Of a DNA stretch of 64,000 bases, positions 50,820-63,195 are shown in pieces; the stretch's first letter is position 1; each line of letters opens with the position of its first letter. Origin of the DNA: Paralvinella palmiformis. Taxonomy: Eukaryota; Annelida; Polychaeta; Terebellida; Alvinellidae. Made by a program: the position numbers and the translations under genes. The notes beneath the pieces were generated by a model that did no database searches, was not told where the DNA came from, and saw nothing but the letters and a program-made list of their open reading frames with translations. The stretch spans positions 221,001-285,000 of the forward strand of contig JAODUP010000525.1 in assembly GCA_025642065.1 (NCBI GenBank), written 5' to 3'.

Positions 50820-51815
50820 ATTCACCTAAAGTTCGTGTAACAGAGTTGTCAGGCTACATTGATTGAAGGCAGGTAGGTAATAGTCATTTCTCATTAAACA
50901 TAGCTCTATGACACATATACCTACTACTGTGTATTCATCTGAACAAAACGATGAGCTGTATAACTTTCGTGTTGTTGATAAAACACTTGAATTAGTAAAA
51001 CAATCTCCATTATAATGTAATGCATGTAAAAGCAATCGAAGATTTGAAGCTACATTTGTATTTGATTTTGTACAAAGTGAACTACACATGTTAATATACT
51101 TATTATCACTCTGGACAACATCATAATAGAATGACAGGAATCTACTGAATAACTGGGTTTGAATAGATTGACCATGTTCTCGCATTAAATGTTTAAGCAT
51201 TGTGCCATGAGTCATCCATGGGACTCCCCTTCTTACATACTTTCACCAGTTTACATAAAATCTATTGATGTTACATGTTTCAAGTTTCACAAGGGACAAC
51301 CATAAACGTGTGTGCAATAATATATGTCAAACATGTGTGATGTTATCAATGAGTTGCAAAAGCCAAATTTGGCAGTCACATAGTTAGTTATGTACACTAG
51401 ATCGCTAATTCCTTTGTTTATAGAAGCATAGTTACAAATCTTACCTAGATTAACACCACTCTCAGACACTTGGATGGGTATATTGTTTAGTGCAATATCT
51501 TTAATATTTGTAGGACGTTGAACAATAATAACTGGCTTTTACTGGCATCAAATATTACATCATACTCTGCAGCAAATATTTGACAAACATTTAACATTGA
51601 TTGGATATCATTATGACTTGGTGCTAGGATACAAACAACATCAGCATATCCAAAACTACCACAAAAGTTTGAACCAACATGACAACCAAACTTCGATTTC
51701 TCTAATTCTTTCAATACAACATCCATATATATATACAACATACTATAGGTGATAGGATTGCTCCTTGTTTCACACTATTCGTTGTTGTGAATGGGCTACT
51801 AACAAACCATTTGTT
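50820..51815 (-). mobile_element. LINE 3' fragment, reverse transcriptase end, different clade
   Basis: On the minus strand, 51800-51487 encodes SVKQGAILSP, the usual start of the palm motif block, then YIYMDVVLKELEKSKFGCHV and a GYADVVCILAPSHNDIQSML stretch. The catalytic YADD is changed to YADV. After stops, 51215-50826 encodes a C-terminal region (QLFSRFLSFYYDVVQSDNKY, then NVASNLRLLLHAL). The motif style (VRQG-LSP, YADD-LLAPS) differs from the CR1/L2-like pieces elsewhere here. It interrupts block P: host sequence resumes at 51816 with GATTTAGGAAACATTATCAC, matching 39790 of unit 3. Confidence 0.82.
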
Positions 51816-51863
51816 AGATTTAGGAAACATTATCACGCTAAAACAAGACCCCTCTCTATATAT

Positions 51864-51967
<104 letters not shown>

Positions 51968-52454
51968 TTAGCCAGACCGTATAATCAATGTAGTTTAATA
52001 AATATAAGACATACTGTTAGAGAAAACTCTCATTTAATTCCGGAGCGAAATATTTTAATTTTGAAGAACAAAAATTGACGTGCAGGTGCCATAATTGCAA
52101 TTCACTCTAATTTTCTTTTCTTTCATTGTTTATAGCCGCTAGCAATATGTGCGAATCAGTGATTCTGATACTGTAATCAGCCGTATCAGTTAATCAAAAG
52201 CACTAACATTTCATCAAGTGTATTTAGTGCTAAGATCAGCTGTCAAATTTACCTCTAATATATTGCCATTAATTTATGGTGCTTAAAACCGATTGGGGAT
52301 GCTCTAGTAAGATACATCTTTTCATTAGCAACTAAAATTGCCCTTTCAACTGTTTTGATTATGAAACGACTTATACTAGAACTAATCAAATTAGCAACAA
52401 TAGGCCAAATAGTTATAATTATTTGATTAACAACTTTCTGCTTGTACAATATAT

Positions 52455-52970
52455 TCCTTTTACAACAGGGACTTCAATCGGATATTACTCTGGCATATAA
52501 TTCCTAAGCCGTAATAACAGTATATATAAGACTATTCTGTATATTATTCTATGATCAAATTTCCCCAACTATTATTGTTATCCGTGGTATTCAGCTGTGT
52601 TGCCGGGAAACGCTGATAGTGAAAGGTACACCGCCCATGATTATCGGATGAGAGACACACATGAGAGGCCGTATACCATTCATCTCGTATACATTTCCTC
52701 GCCAGATCACATGAATCTGAGAATATCAGAGGTCAGCTAGACTACAGTCTGGCGGATGAAATCAATTATTGTGTTAATGACATGATGCGCCTAATGGTTC
52801 ATGTTATGAATGGTATATCCGGAAAAGGAATGTTCAAGTCTGTATCGTTTTGACCCCGATGCCCATAATGGACACAGTAAACTTGGGACATAAATAATTG
52901 GAATTGGAATATGAAAATCTGCTACAGTGGGGACATCGAAAGTGATAAATTACATTGTGATATATACTAA
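52455..52970 (+). repeat. Module B, unit 5
   Basis: Matches the unit 3 and 4 copies along its length (ATTGTTATCCGTGGTATTCA, GAGAATATCAGAGGTCAGCT, GACATAAATAATTGGAATTG), but the core region around 52645-52675 is more diverged. Confidence 0.85.
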
Positions 52971-53770
52971 TCATTGCTCTGTGATTGATCTGGGGAATGG
53001 CATAGAGACCCTTATGTCTAAGGGTTCATTGCTATCGGTGTTTCCTAATAAGGGAAGCATCGTGTACTAACCAGTTTATTAGTGTTGTTGTTTAGGGTTG
53101 GCAACTTTCAAGACAATTATTACACAAATCAGTCTATTTGGCTGCGAAAAATACACAAAAAAAACTTTGATGTACAATATATACTTACTGAAGTTATTGT
53201 TAATATACAATTGGACTAATATTTAAAGAGTTCTGTAAATTCTTCTTCTAAATATGTGGACCTTCTACATGTATCCCTGTCTTGCTAAGTTTCACATTAA
53301 AGAGGATGTCATCAACTTTTACTCTGTTCAACTCCCCTAGATTCACTCACACTCTAACTGACTGACTGACTGACTGAATTACTGACTGACTGACTGACTG
53401 ACTGACTGACTGACTGACTGACTGACTCACTCACTCACTCACTCACTCACTCACTCACTCACTCACTCACTCATACACTTACACACTCATTCACTCGCAC
53501 TCTCTCTCACTCACTATCTCACTCACTAAATCATACACTCACTCTTGCGCACTCACCCATTCACTCTTTTACTTACTCCCTCACTCTCGATCTAATACAT
53601 TACCCCAATCATACACTTCCTTACTCATGCATTCACTAACTCATTAATATATTCAATCAGCCATGCTCATACTTACAAACTCATGCTTACATGCATGCAC
53701 GCACGGAAATACTAACTTACTCACTCATCATTCACTACTTAATTTATTCACTCACTTATTTAGTCAATAA
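52971..53770 (+). repeat. Blocks C' and D of unit 5
   Basis: C' (52971-53210) matches 30490-30708 and 40870-41085 (GGGGAATGGCATAGAG, TTGCTATCGG, TTTATTAGTGTTGTTG). An unmatched segment follows, then ACTG and ACTC repeats from about 53341 that decay up to about 53770. Later blocks of the unit are not recognisable. Confidence 0.78.
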
Positions 53771-54536
53771 CTGAATCAAGTATCGTCATCTTTCATTCCC
53801 TAAATATGATTTTACTATATCTATGAATAATATTCTCATTTCCCTTAAATCCTATCAACATAACCACGGATGTTTAATATCAAGTTGTGCCATGACTAAT
53901 ATCCAAGGATATACATACCTGATGATTCTTGGTCATAGAAGGATGAATTGTCCTCTCATGGGACGGATTGTAAGCGCGATACCTGATGCTGGTAAGTCGG
54001 CATTTCTTATTAACTTCGTGACATTGATTGAATATTTGGATGATCGGTTATTAGTAATTACGGATAACAACAATTATTATCAGTCAGGCTTGAGGCAATA
54101 ATTGGAAGGTTGTTATATTGTATTAGTGATTCTGAGTTAAATAAATGTTAACTTCTTAAAAAGTATGAGATTTAAAATGTTCAGATGTGGAAAGCATCCT
54201 GTTTTAATGTTATTTTGTAATTCATTTCAACGGTTATGTCTATATGTGTTCATTATTTATTAATACTTTTGCGTTATTTCAATTTGTTTTTGATACATAA
54301 AAGGTTGAACCGTTTATTTAATATCAGAATAAATGCTTAGATACATTACTACCCTACTCAAAACTCTCCTATCTCATTATATTTGTCATTTCTTAAAACA
54401 ACTATTTTAAAGTCCGTATTCTAGTAATCAACAACAACAACAACAAAAACGTATTAAAAGGCTATGAATAAAAACAGAATATATTTATTTCTTTATAAAT
54501 TGATAACAAATTAAATAGCTAGTATCAGGAGAATGA
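53771..54536. other. Unrecognised stretch
   Basis: A 92-codon plus frame (53823-54101) has no known motif. AT-rich, with a short CAA run at 54430-54446. Confidence 0.35.
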
Positions 54537-55410
54537 ATAGTCATAGTAGATCACACCGTTTGCCAAGACATATTAGACACGTGAAGGTGGTTGTTAGCAA
54601 TGTTAGAGAGGACCAGATTAGTCATATTAGATCACACCGTTTGTCAAGACACATTAGACACATGAAAGTGGTTGTTAGCAATGTTAGAGAGGACCAGATT
54701 AGTCATATTAGATCACACCGTTTGTCAACACACATTAGACACGTGAAGGTGGTTGTTAGCAATGTTAGAGAGGACCAGATTAGTCATAGAAGATCACACC
54801 GTTTGTCAACACACATTAGACACGTGAAAGTGGTTGTTAGCAATGTTAGAGAGGACCAGATTAGTCATAGTAGATCACACCGTTTGTCAAGACGCATTAG
54901 ACACGTGCAGGTGGTTGTTAGCAACGTTAGAGAGGACCAGATTAGTCATATTAGATCACACCGTTTGCCAAGACACATTAGACACGTGAAGGTGGTTGTT
55001 AGCAATGTTAGAGAAGACCAGATTAGTCATAGTAGATCACACCGTTTGTCAAGACACATTAGACACATGAAAGTGGTTGTTAGCAATGTTAGAGAGGACC
55101 AGATTAGTCATATTAGATCACACCGTTTGTCAACACACATTAGACACGTGAAAGTGGTTGTTAGCAATGTTAGAGAGGACCAGATTAGCCATATTAGATC
55201 ACACCGTTTGTCAAGACGCATTAGACACGTGAAGGTGGTTGTTAGCAATGTTAGAGAGGACCAGATTAGTCATAGTAGATCACACCGTTTGTCAACACAC
55301 ATTAGACACGTGAAGGTGGTTGTTAGCAACGTTAGAGAGGACCAGATTAGTCATATTAGATCACACCGTTTGTCAAGACACATTAGACACGTAAAGGTGG
55401 TTGTTATGAT
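54537..55410 (+). repeat. 81-bp minisatellite, about 10.8 copies, open as a 312-codon frame
   Basis: Copies of AGATCACACCGTTTG start at 54548, 54629, 54710, 54791, 54872, 54953, 55034, 55115, 55196, 55277 and 55358, always exactly 81 bp apart. As 81 is a multiple of 3, one frame (54533-55471, start ATG, stop TAA) stays open and encodes a basic 27-residue repeat (RSHRLSRHIRHVKVVVSNVR, then EDQISHI). Differences between copies are a mixture: many change the residue (P/S, T/R, M/V, I/S/R, Q/K) and a few are silent (AAT/AAC, GAG/GAA, AAG/AAA). That pattern does not argue for protein-level selection. I see no splice or promoter evidence. Coding status is unresolved, with a plain minisatellite more likely. 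Confidence 0.9.
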
Positions 55411-55561
55411 TATAACCGATTCAATCAGTAGCGAGACATTATGGAAAACAGTTAATTGTTTAGTTTACTAAATATCAGCAGCCCAGCTTCATCTCAAAAT
55501 GATACAGCGATAAATCATGGTGACACATATACTAAGTGCCTACCATAAGGCAACCTACCTC

Positions 55562-55650
55562 AAAATATTTGGGGTATTATTATATTCCATATTATTGGTA
55601 CAGTGCTTTATGAAATAAATATTATTATTATCATCATCATAAGTGTCTGT
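55562..55650 (+). mobile_element. LINE 3' tail fragment
   Basis: TATTTGGGGTATTATTATAT, the TATTGGTACAGTGC segment, then a deletion of the CTCCTGCT part and an ATTATT/ATC tail. It belongs to the same family as the tail at 56690-56831 and directly precedes that LINE piece. Confidence 0.8.
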
Positions 55651-56775
55651 TCATTGTATTTTATCTGGCATTCAGTTTTTGTTATCTGGTGTACCACAGG
55701 GTTCAGTTCTTGGTTCTCTGGTTTTCACAATGTATACCCGTCCTCTTGTGATCATTGTGCAGTGATATGGGGTTAAGTATCACTTGTATGCTGATGACAC
55801 ACAGCTGTATATATCACTGGATCCTGACAATGAGTTAAATTTCTCCTCTTCCTTGAATAATTTAGAACATAGAACATTGTATTGCCGATATTCGGCTATG
55901 GATGACTCAAAATATTCTAAAACTAAATGATAATAAAACAAATATTTTATATTTGGCATCACCACATTGTGGTAAATCCCTAAAGACACCAGCATTACAG
56001 AAGGGTGCAACTTCGATTACCCCTAATGGGTCAGTGAACTATCTAGGGGTTATTTTTTACCAATGTATTAACATGTATGAACATGTCACATCAGTATGTC
56101 GAGCTGCCTACTACCATCTTAAGAACATCCACCGTTTAAAAGCATTCTTGACACAAGAATCACTTGTAACTGTAGTCCATGCCTTTGTTACATCTCGTAT
56201 AGACTATTGTAATTCCCTGTTATATGGCATATCTGATTATAACATTAATCGCCTTCAGCAAATTCAGAATAGTGCAGCTCGCATTGTAACAAATACTAGA
56301 AAATATGATCATATCACCCCAATTCTTCAAAAACTACATTGGCTACCTGTTAGACAGCATATCCATTTCAAGATTATGTTAATAACGTATAAATCTCTTA
56401 ATGTTATGGCGCCATAATACCTGTGTGAACTGGTTTCCATTAGAAAGTCATCCCCAAAACTCATGTCATCCAGTCAGACACTATTGCAGGTGCCAGTGTC
56501 TCGGCTGAAGTCATATGGTGATTGTGCATTTAGTGTTGCAGCCCCCACTTTATGGAATAAGTTACCGGCAAATATTAGAAATGCGTCGTCTCTTGGAAAT
56601 TTTAAGTCTCTTCTAAAAACACACCTATTTAAGGTCGCTTTCACAGATAAAAATTATTATCTTTTAAATCATTACAGGGTTTTTACAGACATTATTTGGG
56701 TATTATTATATTACATATTATTTGTACAGCGCCTTTGAATGGCTCCTGCTGATAAGGGCGCTTTATTAAATATAC

Positions 56776-56815
<40 letters not shown>

Positions 56816-56831
56816 TCTTTATTATTATTAT
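55651..56831 (+). mobile_element. CR1/L2-like LINE, 5'-truncated, reverse transcriptase to 3' tail
   Basis: Starts inside the reverse transcriptase: GVPQGSVLG near 55690-55716, then YHLYADDTQLYIS at about 55780-55818 with an intact YADD catalytic motif, and after a frame shift LKLNDNKTNILYL (about 55920-55955). The C-terminal domain follows in the open frame 55902-56417 (YLGVIF, RIDYCNSLLYG, LQKLHWLPVRQHIHFKIML). A CAA-to-TAA change at 56415-56417 stops it just before YLCEL. The frame resumes at 56463-56738 with APTLWNKLPANIR and LKTHLFKVAF, the standard end of this protein family. The 3' tail is TACAGCGCCTTTGAATGGC followed by ATT repeats (56780-56831). Only a few lesions are visible in this half, so it is younger than the copy at 1-1752. 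Confidence 0.92.
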
Positions 56832-57439
56832 TATTATTATTATAAGCTTTATTGTACTTGTATGTGCTATTATGCAGATGTTTGTTTGTGTTCTTGTTCA
56901 AAGATACGAACTCTTACGGATCAGCAGTAATAGTTATGGATATTGAATTATTTGGCAGTCTTACGGGTGTAGGATTAATTCCTTGCGGGTAATATGTATT
57001 GTCAGTTTTTTTTTTCTTTATATTAATTTTACATGAGTCATAATAATCTAAATAAACAATCCTTCGTGATTTTCTTTACCATTTCGTGAGTCATTTTGTC
57101 GTAGTCATTTTGGATGAGAGCTGCCAACTATCGAATCCATGTCCACTAATAGAAGTTGCCCATGATCTATCCCAGGTTACACTAATTTTTCCGAACATCA
57201 CACCCGGGAAAACGAATGTAAATTCACATTACATGCGAAATTTGAGCGATATGGAGCCTCCAAGGAAGAATTACATGAAATATACCGGAAAACATCAGTC
57301 GTCTTGGAATGGACAATTTCATGGCGTTATAACGACCAGGAAGCATCACTCTATACAAAGGGATGTATTGACTTTTTAAACAATTATGATATTATTTAGT
57401 ATTAAAATAAAGCTCAGTGCCACGATAAAGCTAAATGAT
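56832..57439. other. Unrecognised stretch with a 97-codon frame
   Basis: A plus-strand frame at 57086-57379 (97 codons) has no motif I recognise, although its composition is less AT-biased than its surroundings. AATAAA occurs at 57406-57411. A terminal exon is possible but unsupported; no clear splice acceptor is seen. Confidence 0.25.
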
Positions 57440-58375
57440 TGAGGCATCTCAGAACACTTCACTACTAGTACGTCATAATGTTTTACAATAAGATAATTCC
57501 ATTAAGGGAAACATCTATTATCGTATGTCACTCCACGTGTTGTTGGTATGGCTAAGAATGCTCCAGACTTAGGCCATAGAGACCTTGTCGGCTGATACGG
57601 AATGACAAGTTCCTCTAAGTACTGAGGGGCAGTCCCTTGAAGAGCCTTAAATGTGTACATCAACATATTGTACTGCGACCTATATATAACCGGAAGCCAA
57701 TGCAGGGACTTCAATACTGGTGGTATAGTGCAAACCTAGCACAAGAATTCTGTACTTTATGTAGCCATGTCATCAGTGTGCTTAGAAGACAATACAGGAA
57801 AGCGTTGCCGTAATCTAGCCGAGATGTTATCAGGGCGTGTGCCAGTGTTTGCAAGCATCCAATGTGACGTATCGCCTAATATGACCAATATTACGAATTT
57901 GGGAATAACAGGCTTTGGATATTGCATTTACTTGCCTATCCATGATCAGGGATGTATCAAAATATACTCCTAAGTTCATCACTGACTATGCTACCTGAAG
58001 CCGTAATTCCTCATTTGCCCTAACCTGATGTTTTGTGTTAAAGATAATGAGCTATGTCTTTTCCTCGTTTAACTTAAGCATGTTTGCAATCATCCAAGTA
58101 CAGCTATCAGCTAATCAAGTAGGTTTTGGCATGATCGCCAAATAAAGCTGTGTATCATCTGCATAACAATGGTAGAGCAAATTATGTCGGCTATATATCG
58201 CACCAATGGGGAACTATGTGGGGCACTCACTAGGTGGCAGTACAGATAATCCCGGTCCAAAACTACTCTATCAGAGCTTGTGACATTGCTTATATAGTCA
58301 AATGCATTTACGATATCAAAATAGTGTATACATGTTTGAAAATATTTCTCCATTATTAATCATTCCATAACAAAT
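57440..58375 (-). mobile_element. LINE fragment, C-terminal part of CR1/L2-like reverse transcriptase
   Basis: Read on the minus strand: FDIVNAFDYIS (about 58325-58295, equivalent to the first catalytic Asp block), a shortened middle part, NLLYHCYADDTQLYLAI at about 58180-58130 with YADD intact, then decayed fragments, and LHWLPVIYRSQYNMLMYTFK plus LEELVIPYQPTRSL in the open frame 57714-57502. It resembles the plus-strand LINE at 55651-56831 in layout but differs in sequence, so it is a different subfamily. Confidence 0.82.
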
Positions 58376-59279
58376 AAGATGTTATATAATTCTCGGTATT
58401 TAATAAATCAGACCCAATCTGTCTAGCATACCAATAGGTCCAAAAAATAGGAATGATCCTGTTTAACTCGATAAGTAGAATATTAGAGCACAAATGTAAT
58501 AAAAAAAGATATAGATAGTTTGTTATAATTAAATATTTTTAGTAAAAAACTGGATTCTACACCTTTTCGTTGTTCTTTGTACTCTAGCCATGTCTATATC
58601 TGAGGGTCTTTCTGTAGATGATAATCATCCTGAGAAATCATTTTTTAAATAATTTCCAATATGCTAAAATCAACAAAATGTCATTGTCTAAATCTCAGGT
58701 TCAGCAGATACAATATCCTAACAAATACCATATCGGAAGTAGCAATAGCCATGAATAGGCCTACAATACATATGCATTTTATCAGAAATAGTTCAGGTTT
58801 GATGCTAGAAAATAATATATTGCTTCATTGCAGGATTTTATTATCTAGTAATACATCATCATTAGATAACAGGGCGTTGATATGACATTACATAACCCAA
58901 AACTCATCGTGTGTGGTTTCTATAAGGTAATCTCTTGCAATAAAATGCTCATACTGTCAGTGTCACAGCACACAACAGTCAACACTACTCTTGCTGGGGT
59001 ATTTGCCCTTCGACTAAACAAGTCGTATAACATTGATCCATGCACGGTATCTGTACGAATTACCCCGAATTGATGGTCTCAAACACTATAACCTATTTGC
59101 ACACAACTCTGGTTGGAAAGCATTCAATAAGTAATTTGGTCAAACGTATTCACACATAAGACACCCCTTTTGCTTTGCCCAGACTTGACCGGAAGTGACG
59201 CATTTGGACCGGGTCTTAAGTGCTGGTACCTGGTGAATAGCTTTTCACAGAGTTCCCCATTGGCTTTGAATTCAAACAG
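58376..59279. other. Interval between two LINE pieces, with a short inverted match
   Basis: Mostly unrecognised. The segment 59203-59270 (TTGGACCGGG to GTTCCCCATTGG, plus strand) matches the minus strand of about 58200-58262, so a small piece of the same LINE lies here in the opposite direction. Frames of 74 and 63 codons (58661-59073) have no known motif. Confidence 0.5.
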
Positions 59280-60480
59280 TACTTACGTGGTCCAAGTACC
59301 GATCTTTGTGGCACCCCAACATTCAGGCACTTACCTTCTGATGTCGTCATTCCCATGGCAACACACTGAGATATGTCACTCAGAAAAGAATTGATCCAGG
59401 AGAGGACACTTCCAGTTACTCCAAACGATCTATGATATCGAAAGCCGCAGATAAGTCAAGCAGAACTAATGCCGCCATACACTTCCTATCTAAAACTTCA
59501 GCATTGTCATGATGGACCTTCAGGAGCGCGGTCTCTGTAGAGTGACTGAAGATTATCGTGCAGTCTGAGACTACTCAAATGGGTCTCCAACCGCTTAGCA
59601 ACCAGCTTATCCAGGATCTTCGACAAGAAAGGAAGATTAGACAATGGGTGGTAATTTTTCAATTCCTCTTTATTCAGATTAGGCTTCTTCAGCAGTGGTC
59701 TAATATTGGCCTTTTTGAAAGAAAGCGGAACCTTGGACTCAACCAGTGATTTGTTTATAATAGCTGTAATTAAAGGCAGTAGGTATTCTATCACTTCTTT
59801 CAATAGGTATGTAGGTAACGGGTCTAGTTCATAAGAATGTGAAGAAGACTTAATGACATTAGCATGTACCTCGTCTTGAGTGGCAGATGCAAGTCTTGTC
59901 AGAGGCTATCCTTCAAATTTGCTATCAGCGCTCATCACAACAGCATCGCTTATTAGAGATTTGAGATTATCAATATTGTCTCTATTCGTTGAAATTTTCA
60001 TCATGTAGAAATCACTATTCTTGTTGGCCATGTGCTCATCAGATGAACAGCTTGGCAGAATGTTTTCTCCTTTATGTCCCATCAAATTCTTAGTGATTAT
60101 GAACATACATTTTTGACTGTTCCCACATTCCGCTATCTGGTGGATAATAAGTTCTCTGGAACTCATGAGAAGCTTTCCTATTTCACGACATCTTTCTTTG
60201 TATAGCTGATGATGGATCTCCAGCTTTGTTTTCCGCCACATTCGTTCAGCTTTCCGACGATTGTGTTTTCCTTCTCGACGTTCTTCAGTATACCAGGGAG
60301 CATTTGGCCTCAGGATATAGTTTTCCTCTGCAGAGGGGCATGTTTATTGATCAAAAACTCAACACCCGAATGATATGCTTCCACAAGGTCATCTACAGCG
60401 CCACATGTACATATCATCAGTTCTCCGTCCTTTTGCAGCTCGCTTATTGAATTAGTATGGCTTCTTACAGGTGTTGATCA
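59280..60480 (-). mobile_element. LINE fragment, linker and N-terminal reverse transcriptase
   Basis: On the minus strand from the top: NKHAPLQRKTIS near 60350, APWYTEERREGKHNRRKAER (about 60290-60245), the linker frame 60241-59906 with LYKERCREIGKLLMSSRE and MGHKGENILPSCSSDE, then 59803-59507 with INKSLVESKVPLSFKKANIR and LKNYHPLSNLPFLSKILDKL. LLDLSAAFDIID follows at about 59465-59430 and GVPQRSVLG at about 59325-59300. The sequence breaks off there. Both this piece and 57440-58375 carry their own F-x-D block, so they cannot simply be two halves of one copy split by an insertion. Confidence 0.88.
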
Positions 60481-60604
60481 GTAAAGGTTTACATCTATGA
60501 AAGTGTTCCAGTATATGTCTAAAAGGGAGCGTCAACTTCAATGAACATGAACTATACAAACTATTTAAATTTAACTTCGTGAGTAATGTTACTCTCTATA
60601 TTGT

Positions 60605-60765
60605 GTTATAATCAAAATGTCCCCAGCTGCTGTTCCTATCTCTGTCCTTTAGCTGCTCTACGGGGAAGCATTGTTAGTGGAACAAACAACGCCCACAAGA
60701 ATGGGGTGAAAGATATACAACAGGATACGTTGCTATTAAAAGACTGACATCTGCGCTGAAGCAGA
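60605..60765 (+). repeat. Module B, short form, young array copy 1
   Basis: CCCCAGCTGCTGTTCCTATC, the TTTAGCTGCTCTACGGGGAA segment and GGGGTGAAAGATATACAACA align with the same steps in the unit 1 to 5 copies. Confidence 0.82.
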
Positions 60766-61424
60766 TCGTAATAGCACGTCATAGCTTCCGTACTGTTTGA
60801 ATCATTTTCAAACCTGACCTAATTTATGCTATTCTAACTATTGTAGTTCTTAAATGTTATTTATGACAAGCAGATTAGAGCTAATCTTGAATGTCATAGT
60901 ACAAACTGGACATAACTGGACCTAGGAAAGATAATTATATTCCCACATACAACCAAGGTGAATTATATATACAAGTAAACTTGTTATATAAAACACACCA
61001 ACCACACGAGCTCTGTCCAATGCCACCGCTCGAGATACGATGCAGTGTTTCTATTCCTGAGTCAGGAGTACATGCTTTAAGAGTGTAATGTGTCTGCTAC
61101 AGTCATTTAAAGTTTTTTAAGGCTGACACTTGACACGCCAACATTAGGAATTAAAATAGGATGTTGTATGTATTTAATGTATGTATTTAAGGCAACGTCT
61201 AACTAACATTTAGACGTGCTATTCCAATGATCTGCTTCATCAGACTTCTCAACAGATAATATTGTTATCTAATGGAGAAGATAAATTATTGAGTATTTCA
61301 CTGAAGGCTTTGATGTATTCTTGTTCATATTACTTTATCTATTATACTTCTTTGATATTAACTCTCCTTGTATCACCTAGTTACTAAGTGTGCATCTAAA
61401 GCCAACCGGTACCTGAATAGGAAC

Positions 61425-61430
<6 letters not shown>

Positions 61431-61499
<69 letters not shown>

Positions 61500-61511
61500 T
61501 ATATATATATA
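61431..61511. repeat. AT microsatellite, young array copy 1
   Basis: About 40 AT units with one AA break. The matching run in copy 2 is at 63117-63192. Confidence 0.95.
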
Positions 61512-62210
61512 TTTTATCTATCACACTTAAGGCAAACTGTATTATCAATTTAAACATGAAATTTACCTAAACTCTATTATATGAAAAAAGAGATTGGTTT
61601 CCACCAGTCCAATATTGGCAATTTCCCTGAAAATTAACCAGATTTAACTTCAGTCTGTTGACTGTCTCCAATATAGATGAAGAACAGTATTCCATTATCG
61701 AAGTGATTCAGTTATATATTATCTTTAATCTTCTATGAAATGGAATATAAATTGAACTGTATTTCCCATTCGGTAAACGTCTATAATTAAATAATATATA
61801 CATTGATATTTAACGGCAATATATATTTGAACTCATATATCACAAAATAAATCAGCCATTTTGTTGTTATGATGTCACATATAGTATTTATTTAGCCACA
61901 TTAATACTATTAAAACTACTCCAACCACTACTACTACTACTACTGTTATTACTACTACTAATACTACTTGTAATAATAATTTATCTTTGATAAAAGGATG
62001 CATGCAAATACGCTATGGTATGATACTCCAAATACAATTTAAAATAATAGAAAATCATGATAGGCTTTGTTACCGATTCAACTAAAAATATTAATATTAC
62101 TTTTAAAGTATCTATTTGTTTCACTAATAATAACACTTATGAAAAGAGGGGTCAAAATTTGGTTTATTACTTCCCTCATATATCACCTATATCATGAGGC
62201 TTAATAACAA

Positions 62211-62450
62211 ACACTTAAAATGATACTACTCAGATATAGATAACCTTACATGTCCCTAAACAACATGAGTAATGTTACTCTCTATATTGTGTTATAATCA
62301 AAATGTCCCCAGCTGCTGTTCCTATCTCTGTCCTTTAGCTGCTCTACGGGGAAGCATTGTTAGTGGAACAAACAACGCCCACAAGAATGGGGTGAAAGAT
62401 ATACAACAGGATACGTTGCTATTAAAAGACTGACATCTGCGCTGAAGCAG
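62211..62450 (+). repeat. Module B across the junction of young array copies 1 and 2
   Basis: The upstream half (ATGATACTACTCAGATATAG then GATAACC) ends copy 1 and the downstream half (GGGGTGAAAGATATACAACA) starts copy 2. The tandem breakpoint therefore lies inside or next to module B. Confidence 0.82.
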
Positions 62451-63111
62451 ACCGTAATAGCACGTCATAGCTTCCGTACTGTTTGAATCATTTTCAAACC
62501 TGACCTAATTTATGCTATTCTAACTATTGTAGTTCTTAAATGTTATTTATGACAAGCAGATTAGAGCTAATCTTGAATGTCATAGTACAAACTGGACATA
62601 ACTGGACCTAGGAAAGATAATTATATTCCCACATACAACCAAGGTGAATTATATATACAAGTAAACTTGTTATATAAAACACACCAACCACACGAGCTCT
62701 GTCCAATGCCACCGCTCGAGATACGATGCAGTGTTTCTATTCCTGAGTCAGGAGTACATGCTTTAAGAGCGTAATGTGTCTGCTACAGTCATTTAAAGTT
62801 TTTTAAGGCTGACACTTGACACGCCAACATTAGGAACTAAAATAGGATGTTGTATGTATTTAATGTATGTATTTAAGGCAACGTCTAACTAACATTTAGA
62901 CGTGCTATTCCAATGATCTGCTTCATCAGACTTCTCAAAAGGTAATATTGTTATCTAATGGAGAAGATAAATTATTGAGTATTTCACTGAAGGCTTTGAT
63001 GTATTCTTGTTCATATTACTTTATCTATTATACTTCTTTGATATTAACTCTCCTTGTATCACCTAGTTACTAAGTGTGCGTCTAAAGCCAACCGGTACCT
63101 GAATAGGAACT

Positions 63112-63195
<84 letters not shown>

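Larger units (their letters stand above)
60581..62266 (+). repeat. Young tandem repeat, copy 1 (1686 bp)
   Basis: Starts at GAGTAATGTTACTCTCTATA, which recurs at 62267 and 63974. It contains a short module B, unmatched sequence, an AT microsatellite (61431-61511), an ACT tract (about 61915-61970) and a start-of-module-B piece at its end. By eye it differs from copy 2 at only about a dozen single positions plus the lengths of the AT and TAA tracts. No open frame of note. Confidence 0.95.

Noticed and set aside
54537..55410. CRISPR-like array
   Set aside because: The 81-bp copies are contiguous with no unique spacers, and the setting is eukaryotic. It is a minisatellite.
57086..57379. 97-codon frame as a terminal exon with AATAAA downstream
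   Set aside because: No splice acceptor, motif or upstream exon could be shown. Kept only as a remark.
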